Shown here piece by piece: positions 15,361 to 20,154 of a stretch of DNA of 20,154 nucleotides; position 1 is the first letter of the stretch; every line of letters begins with the position of its first letter. Source of the stretch: Deltaproteobacteria bacterium (GTDB lineage Bacteria > Desulfobacterota > Desulfarculia > Adiutricales > Adiutricaceae); contig JAITJT010000208.1 in the NCBI GenBank assembly GCA_031278795.1, forward strand, positions 1 through 20,154, given 5' to 3'. Below the pieces are notes generated by a model. It was not told the DNA's origin. It saw only the letters and a list, made by a program, of their open reading frames with translations, and did no database searches. The translations under genes were made by a program, and so were the position numbers.

Positions 15361-15700
15361 ATCGCGCCTTGAAAAGGCGAATCAAAAAGGGAAAATTATT
15401 GAATGGTATCGCGCCCTTTGGAGAGGCGCTCATTAAGGTGGGAAAAAGTCTTAAAAATTAGAGCCGCAAAATTAGGGAAAAAAATAGTTTTCGTCCGCGG
15501 CTAGGATCCAATAAGAGGCGGGGCCGCCCAATGCCCCTGATTATTAAGTGGGCGCTTTTTGGCTTATCGCCCCAAAATTGGGGCACAGACCAGGAAAGGC
15601 CCTCCATGGACTCATTTCTTCCGCGGAACTCCCGTAAGACGGGACGAAGGCGCGTCCCGTCAAAGTGAAAGCTCCGGGACCGTGGTTTTGGGTCCTTCAC
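15361..15700. other. Hairpin-dense island, possible structured RNA or decayed element
   Basis: Perfect or near-perfect stems follow one another. CGCCTT-GAA-AAGGCG lies at 15365-15379. GCGCC and GGCGC pair around 15412-15430. GCCCCAA/TTGGGGC lies at 15569-15584. GACGGGACG (15638-15646) pairs with CGTCCCGTC (15653-15661) around AAGGCG. GGACC/GGTCC pairs at 15677-15695. Strand and function are undetermined. Confidence 0.4.
15638..15661. repeat. Perfect 9-bp GC-rich hairpin
   Basis: GACGGGACG and CGTCCCGTC form an uninterrupted 9-bp stem with the 6-nt loop AAGGCG. No T-run follows on either side, so it is not a standard terminator. Confidence 0.75.
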
Positions 15701-16263
15701 AAAGCAGGAAAAACCCGATCCTCACCAGAAATTTAGATTTTTTCCAGGAAATGAAGATTTGGGCTGAGAGTCAGTTAGGAATTGTACGAACGATAATACA
15801 ATATGCTTTTTATCACATTCAAAAAATTTTTACAAGTCTGCAACAAAAAAAAATGTAAAAAAAATTTTTTTTAGGCGTTTCTTTAGGAAAAGCGCCATTT
15901 AATCAAGTCCAGAGCCCAAATTTTGAGCTTCATGCCTGAGGCCCTATGCTCAAGCTCAAGACGCTTATCTATATGTGGAGGCCTTCTGGGGTCTCATACT
16001 AGAGCGTTTTATAAAATCAAAATTTTGGCCTTTGTGCCTTGTGAATTTTTTATCTGACGTTTTTTTTCTCAGAGGCCGCCACAGGGCCTAAGCTAAAAGC
16101 TCTAACTTAAAAAAAGAGCTTTAGCCCACTTAAAAAGTTGATTTTAGCTTCACTCTTAAAACCACAATTTTAAGACGCATCTCATCTAGATATAGTACAC
16201 TTTAATTAGTTGATAAATTATTTTCAATACTTCATATAGTATGATGTTGTCAAGGCCAGAGAC

Positions 16264-16308
16264 GCCCCAAATTTTTTTTTGGGGGCAGCCCCAAAAATTT
16301 TTTTTCTC
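16264..16308. repeat. Paired GCCCCAAA/T-tract units
   Basis: GCCCCAAA followed by a run of T occurs twice in tandem (from 16264 and from 16288), with GGGGGC between them. The first unit can fold as GCCCCAAA/TTTGGGG with a T-rich loop. The middle can alternatively pair GGGG with CCCC. The two folds exclude each other; the role is unknown. Confidence 0.5.
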
Positions 16309-16777
16309 GCCCTTTGCCCATGGCCCCACAAGTTTTCTCAAGTCCCCTCAAGACAGCTCAAGGCCCTTAGCCTGCCTGGCAAAAACACCATATATGATGC
16401 ATTTCTCCAAACATATTGAATATCTTGTGGTAAAAGCTCTTTAAAGGCTGGCTTCCCGTTTGGGAAAAAGTCCGCTTCAATTTTTTTGAAGCCAAGGCTA
16501 ATCACAAGATGTTGTTAAAAATCTTTTACAAATAAGTTATATAGTATAATATTCAAAATATATATTTACGCAAAATTCCAATATAAGAAAAATTCATAAG
16601 AAAAAATTCTTCAGCATCTTGTATTTTATTATAATTTTTTATATCATTTTTCTGTGCATCACGATAATAATTTCCAATACACTAAAAGATAGCCATAAAT
16701 TCCCCTAAAAATCTAAGAAAAAGTACATGCAATTATGCATTCTTAGTCTCTCTTAGAGGATCTTTCTGGAGTAGAGC

Positions 16778-19771
16778 ATGAGTGAAGAACTAATTGTATT
16801 TCTCAACTTCAAATTTGAAAACAATCTAGTCACCACTAAGATCCTGGATGATGTGAGCCTCAAGCTCTCCACAGCCACCCGCCATCAGCTCAACTGGAGG
16901 GCCTATCTCATGGCCCTGGAAAAGATAGGGGTTTACGCCGACTCGGACAAACGCCCCCTCTCCCAGCGCTACTTAAGCCCCCAGATGACCGAGGAGCTCT
17001 ACTCTAGCCTCGTCGCCTTCCAAGAGGAGATGAGGGGCATGATAACCGAGATATCCACGAAAAAAAGGGTCTCCCGGGCCCTCTGGAAGAAGATCTTCCG
17101 GGAATCCGACAGCCTCAACGCCAGCGTCTCCCCTCCCTCGGACTTTGACACGGACATAACCACGGAAAACATTGGGGCCCTCAAACTGCGCTTGAACTAC
17201 GATAGCCAGACCTATAGGGGCTCGGTCATGGCCAATTTGCGGGATCTGATAGTCTCGGGAAGGGTCTTTAACGTAAGCCTAGGCGAGGATGGGGTGTTCT
17301 TCATGGAAGACCCCCCGCAAAAGGCCCCGGAGGCCCTGTCCAAGCCCGAAAGTCCCGCGCCCAGGCCCCAGCTACCCCAGACCTCCCCCATGCGCGCCCT
17401 GGACCCAAACCAAGACGACTCCCTACGCGAGCTTGAGGAGGCCCAGAAACAAGAGCGTACCTTCACCATCCTCACCTCTTCCGGCTCCAAGATGGAACTG
17501 GGTGCCCCCCTTAAGCCTAGCGGCCTGAATCCTCTGAGCTCTGTCCTTAGCTTTGGAAAAAACCAAAAAGCTAACAATGCCCCAAATAAGTGCGAGAAGG
17601 GCGCCACAAGCCACAAAGAGCCCCATATAATATTTGAGATGATGGTGGGTGAGCCAGCTAAACCCGGAATTTTTGATAAGGATGAGAACCTCAATGAGTC
17701 CGATGAGGACCTAGAAGAGCCCATACTCTTACTAGAAGAGGTGGTGGAGCATCATAAGGAAGAGCCGCCCCCGGAAGAGGCTCCTCTAGAAGGCATACCC
17801 CTGGAAGATGAAGAGGCTCCCCTGGAAGGGATGCCCCTGGAAGGGATGCCCCTAGAAGGCATGCCCCTGGAAGGCATGCCCCTGGAAGGCAGGCCCCTGG
17901 AAGGCATGCTCTTGGAAGAAGAGGCACCCCTAGAGGGCATGCCTCTAGAAGATGAGGCGCCTCTCGCGGAATCAGAAGAGGATGAAATAATCCCATTGAT
18001 AGCCATCGTTCCGGATGAGCCTTCAAAGGACAGCTCTCCCCAAAATGAGCTGCTTCCCATCTTCACTATCACCATGGGCGGCATGAACGAGCTTGAAGAT
18101 AGCGTAAGCCTGGAGCCTCCGGCCAAGGATGGCATGAGCGATACGCCTGAAAGAGGAGCTGTTGAGGAGAGGCTCTTGAGTGACCCCTCTTACGAGGAGC
18201 TTCAGAGCGTCTTAAGAGATACTACAGACTTTGGTGAGGGCTCTGAGCGTGATAATACCCCTGTGGACAATTACCTAGCCCGAAAGCAGCTCCAAGAGAG
18301 TTTTGTCGCACCTGACACAAGAGAGATCCTTGGAGTCATCAATATCCTTGAGTCCGTAAACGCCAGGGAGTTTTACCCAACATATAATACAAGCCATGTT
18401 CCCAGCATTCGCTACTATGGAAGCCTTAAGGAAGAGCTTCCGGAGTGCTTTGAGATTATTAAGCTCATGGGCCTTTGTGACTTAGCGCGCGAGATAAGCC
18501 GTACTAGGGAAGCTAACTCTTTGCAAAGAGAAAATGCCCTTGAGGATACAAGCCAAGGGGATCCTGAAATACTGGATCTGACCCTCATGGCCGACGAGGA
18601 GGACTCCTCACAAAGCTTAGACAAATGGACAGACCTAACTAACGAGACCCTAGAGGAGACGGAAGAGGCGCTCACCGGCTCTCTGGAGGAGCAAGAGGAA
18701 AAACCAGAGCTCGCCTCCAACCAGATCTGGGAGGACCTTGCCCAGAGCACCCTGGAGGATACCTTCGCGGCCCTGGAGCATCCCGAGTCGCCTACGGCAA
18801 ATGATGAGGAGCCCCTTGAGGACGAGCTTATATTAAGTGACACTATCCCGACCGCTGGTGAGGACAAAAAGGCGAGTCATAACTCCAACTCCACCTTAGA
18901 TGCTTCTTTTGACCTGGAGGGCTTTACGTTGCCAGAGGATATCCCCACGGAATCCTTAGACACTCCATATCCTAATCTTCAAACAATGTCTAGCCCTTCC
19001 ACAGCTCTTAAATATGACTCAACTACATCAAAGGCGGAGCTCCCTCTTCAAGAACTTGTAGCTCAAAGCGAGCTAAATGATCCCCCACCCATCAGCCTCA
19101 GCCCGGGCGAGGTGGCGGAGGATGATATTGATGTGGCAGCTGTGGATCCAAGCGCCGAGAGGCATCTTGATGTTAGAGCTAAAGCGCATGGCGCGCCACT
19201 TTCTAGCCAGCTTGCGAGCGAGGCAGCGGCCGCGCTGGATCCTCTTTCCATGGATCCAGAGGTAATTATCCATGGGGAAGGACTAGCTTTAGACTCTCAA
19301 TCCACGGACTCAGAGGAAGAGGAAGCGACCCTGGACACCAACGCCCTTTCCAGGGTAGTGGAGGAAAGCGAGGACGACGACCCCATTGTGGACGAGCCAC
19401 TGGAGGAAGGTGGACTCGACGAGCTTGTATTGAAAGATATTGTCATAGATGAGCTACCTTTGGTAAGCATGTCCGATGAGGACGAGGGAAGCTCCATGGA
19501 GGAACTGGAGGCGGAACCGCTTCTGGCGGAGGCCCCCAGGGCGAAAAAATACAAGGAGATCGACTACGAGGAGACCTTCATCCTTTACGACGAGGAAGCC
19601 TTTCCGCAAGAAGAAGATGCCTTCTACGAGAGCGCCACCGCAATGGAGCAAGTGGAAGAGGATGCGAGCTTCTATCCATCTCCTGATTTTCTGCCCGTTG
19701 AGTTTCTCCTCTCCACCTTGGAGCAACGTTTCGGAAAGATCCAGCCCAGGGGCGGAAACGTCTTGAACTAG
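16778..19771 (+). CDS. Large acidic repeat-containing protein of unknown function
   Basis: This is a 997-residue protein that I do not recognise. GGAG lies 6 nt before the ATG. There is no signal peptide or membrane segment, so it is probably cytoplasmic. Residues 1-165 look folded, with mixed strands and helices (for example LNWRAYLMALEKIGVYADSD, RVSRALWKKIFRESDSL). A Pro-rich linker follows, then long Glu/Asp-rich low-complexity sequence with six PLEG(M/R) pentapeptides at 348-377. A second folded-looking island lies at about 465-580 (REILGVINILESV, FEIIKLMGLCDLAREISR). Another acidic stretch follows, then a compact end (about 922-997, FYPSPDFLPVEFLLSTLEQR). The layout of small ordered islands joined by disordered acidic linkers suggests a scaffold, a DNA mimic or a hub for basic partners. 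None of these is demonstrated. The frame is uninterrupted over about 3 kb, which strongly supports a real gene. No neighbour hints at its role. Confidence 0.85.
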   Translation: MSEELIVFLNFKFENNLVTTKILDDVSLKLSTATRHQLNWRAYLMALEKIGVYADSDKRPLSQRYLSPQMTEELYSSLVAFQEEMRGMITEISTKKRVSRALWKKIFRESDSLNASVSPPSDFDTDITTENIGALKLRLNYDSQTYRGSVMANLRDLIVSGRVFNVSLGEDGVFFMEDPPQKAPEALSKPESPAPRPQLPQTSPMRALDPNQDDSLRELEEAQKQERTFTILTSSGSKMELGAPLKPSGLNPLSSVLSFGKNQKANNAPNKCEKGATSHKEPHIIFEMMVGEPAKPGIFDKDENLNESDEDLEEPILLLEEVVEHHKEEPPPEEAPLEGIPLEDEEAPLEGMPLEGMPLEGMPLEGMPLEGRPLEGMLLEEEAPLEGMPLEDEAPLAESEEDEIIPLIAIVPDEPSKDSSPQNELLPIFTITMGGMNELEDSVSLEPPAKDGMSDTPERGAVEERLLSDPSYEELQSVLRDTTDFGEGSERDNTPVDNYLARKQLQESFVAPDTREILGVINILESVNAREFYPTYNTSHVPSIRYYGSLKEELPECFEIIKLMGLCDLAREISRTREANSLQRENALEDTSQGDPEILDLTLMADEEDSSQSLDKWTDLTNETLEETEEALTGSLEEQEEKPELASNQIWEDLAQSTLEDTFAALEHPESPTANDEEPLEDELILSDTIPTAGEDKKASHNSNSTLDASFDLEGFTLPEDIPTESLDTPYPNLQTMSSPSTALKYDSTTSKAELPLQELVAQSELNDPPPISLSPGEVAEDDIDVAAVDPSAERHLDVRAKAHGAPLSSQLASEAAAALDPLSMDPEVIIHGEGLALDSQSTDSEEEEATLDTNALSRVVEESEDDDPIVDEPLEEGGLDELVLKDIVIDELPLVSMSDEDEGSSMEELEAEPLLAEAPRAKKYKEIDYEETFILYDEEAFPQEEDAFYESATAMEQVEEDASFYPSPDFLPVEFLLSTLEQRFGKIQPRGGNVLN
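17819..17908 (+). repeat. Six-copy 15-bp repeat encoding PLEG(M/R)
   Basis: Six contiguous in-frame units encode PLEGM four times, PLEGR once and PLEGM once (residues 348-377). Looser copies lie on both sides (APLEGIPLEDEE before; LLEEEAPLEGMPLEDEAPL after). The DNA unit is close to CCCCTGGAAGGCATG with few third-base differences, implying fairly recent expansion. Changes in copy number keep the frame. Confidence 0.93.
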
Positions 19772-19854
19772 CCCTTCCAGCCGCTTCCCTTATGCCCATC
19801 CTCGCGCATCCCTTTGGATGGCGATACTATTTCTGCAACAAAGACCATACAAGT

Positions 19855-19898
19855 TGTTTGTCCTTGTGCTCTATAGTGTTTGTCCTTGTGTTCTATAG
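19855..19898. repeat. 22-bp tandem duplication
   Basis: Two adjacent 22-bp units (19855-19876 and 19877-19898), starting TGTTTGTCCTTGTG and ending TCTATAG, differ at a single base (C or T before TCTATAG). Confidence 0.93.
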
Positions 19899-19906
19899 CC
19901 AAATAT

Positions 19907-19940
19907 AAAAAGCCGCACATTTGCGGCCTGTTATAGTTTT
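19907..19940. terminator. Terminator-like hairpin after the acidic protein gene
   Basis: GCCGCA (19912-19917) pairs with TGCGGC (19922-19927) around CATT. Rightward, CTGTTATAGTTTT follows, a poor U-tract. Leftward, CTTTTTATATTT follows, which is better. It may be bidirectional, ending the acidic protein transcript about 140 nt after its stop and a possible leftward transcript from beyond the window. Confidence 0.5.
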
Positions 19941-19979
19941 ATGAATTTTCCCATAATAAAAAGATAAAAAAAGCAAGAA

Positions 19980-20154
19980 TGCATCTCTTGCCATTATTTT
20001 TCTCGTGCCCTATTTTTCCATTATCTTGCAATTATCTCCGTATTATTTTCTATAATACTAGCCGTATCTTGCATTGTATTTATCTTACTCTTATCTCTGT
20101 ATTATTTTGCCATTATCCTGCTCTTAACTTGTTCTTGCCTTATCCTGCAACAAA
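19980..20154. repeat. Degenerate pyrimidine-rich repeat region
   Basis: TTGCCATTAT occurs at 19988-19997 and 20107-20116. An 18-bp near-identical word beginning TTATCTCCGTATTATT occurs at 20032-20049 and 20091-20108 with one difference. Variants of TTATC(T/C)TGC recur at least five times. It has no coding potential and may continue past the window. Confidence 0.6.

Larger units (their letters stand above)
15200..16777. other. Long divergent spacer with hairpin-rich island
   Basis: Nearly 1.6 kb without a believable gene. Short open frames (15458-15700 minus, 15559-15858 plus, 16241-16444 plus) lack ribosome-binding sites and protein-like sequence. From 15361 to about 15700 the sequence is GC-richer and rich in perfect hairpins. 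From about 15840 it is AT-rich with long T and A runs. A hairpin GCTAAAAGCTC/GAGCTTTAGC lies at 16092-16125. TATAGTA-containing words recur near 16191, 16235 and 16541, and a perfect TATAAT lies at 16545-16550. Confidence 0.6.
19772..20154. other. Spacer downstream of the acidic protein gene
   Basis: No gene is visible up to the window edge. It contains a 22-bp tandem duplication (19855-19898), a terminator-like hairpin (19912-19927) and, from about 19980, pyrimidine-rich sequence in which variants of TTATCTTGC and TTGCCATTAT recur. Confidence 0.65.

Noticed and set aside
15559..15858. 99-residue plus-strand frame
   Set aside because: It runs through hairpins and a poly-A end, lacks a ribosome-binding site and has no protein-like pattern.
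17691..18135. Antisense frames with PSRGM-like or CLPGA-like repeats
   Set aside because: Their repeats simply mirror the PLEGM units on the coding strand.

Overview
The window looks like chromosome of a Gram-negative, probably anaerobic bacterium. An outer-membrane autotransporter barrel, a lipobox lipoprotein and a transmembrane chemoreceptor point to a double-membrane cell. The stand-alone FMN-binding glutamate synthase is of a kind familiar from Desulfovibrio-like bacteria and Clostridia. I cannot name the genus. Seven genes cover roughly two thirds of the window. They are visibly GC-rich, while the spacers (about 380 to 1,580 bp) are long, AT-rich, and full of homopolymer runs, short repeats and hairpins.

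Left part (1-4011): the 3' end of an autotransporter gene, with a Gly/Glu/Ser repeat linker running into a C-terminal beta-barrel, then a leftward transposase-like gene. Its ends resemble IS1634/IS4-type transposases, but the catalytic signature looks degenerate.

Middle (4012-10275): two leftward single genes, each with its own terminator. The first is a methyl-accepting chemotaxis protein with a large periplasmic domain and no obvious HAMP. The second is the FMN-binding glutamate synthase-family protein. Spacers of about 1.5 kb and 1.0 kb lie beyond them.

Right part (10276-20154): a rightward DNA topoisomerase I gene encoding eleven consecutive four-cysteine zinc ribbons, which make up more than half of the protein. 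A leftward lipoprotein gene follows, then a 1.6-kb non-coding spacer with a hairpin-rich island. Last is a rightward gene for a 997-residue, very acidic, mostly low-complexity protein with a PLEGM pentapeptide tract.

All genes appear monocistronic, and no operon or shared pathway is evident. The strongest candidates for something new are the zinc-ribbon array of the topoisomerase, the orphan acidic repeat protein, the intact but apparently catalysis-deficient transposase-like gene, and several structured leaders and spacers. No tRNA, rRNA or CRISPR array was seen.
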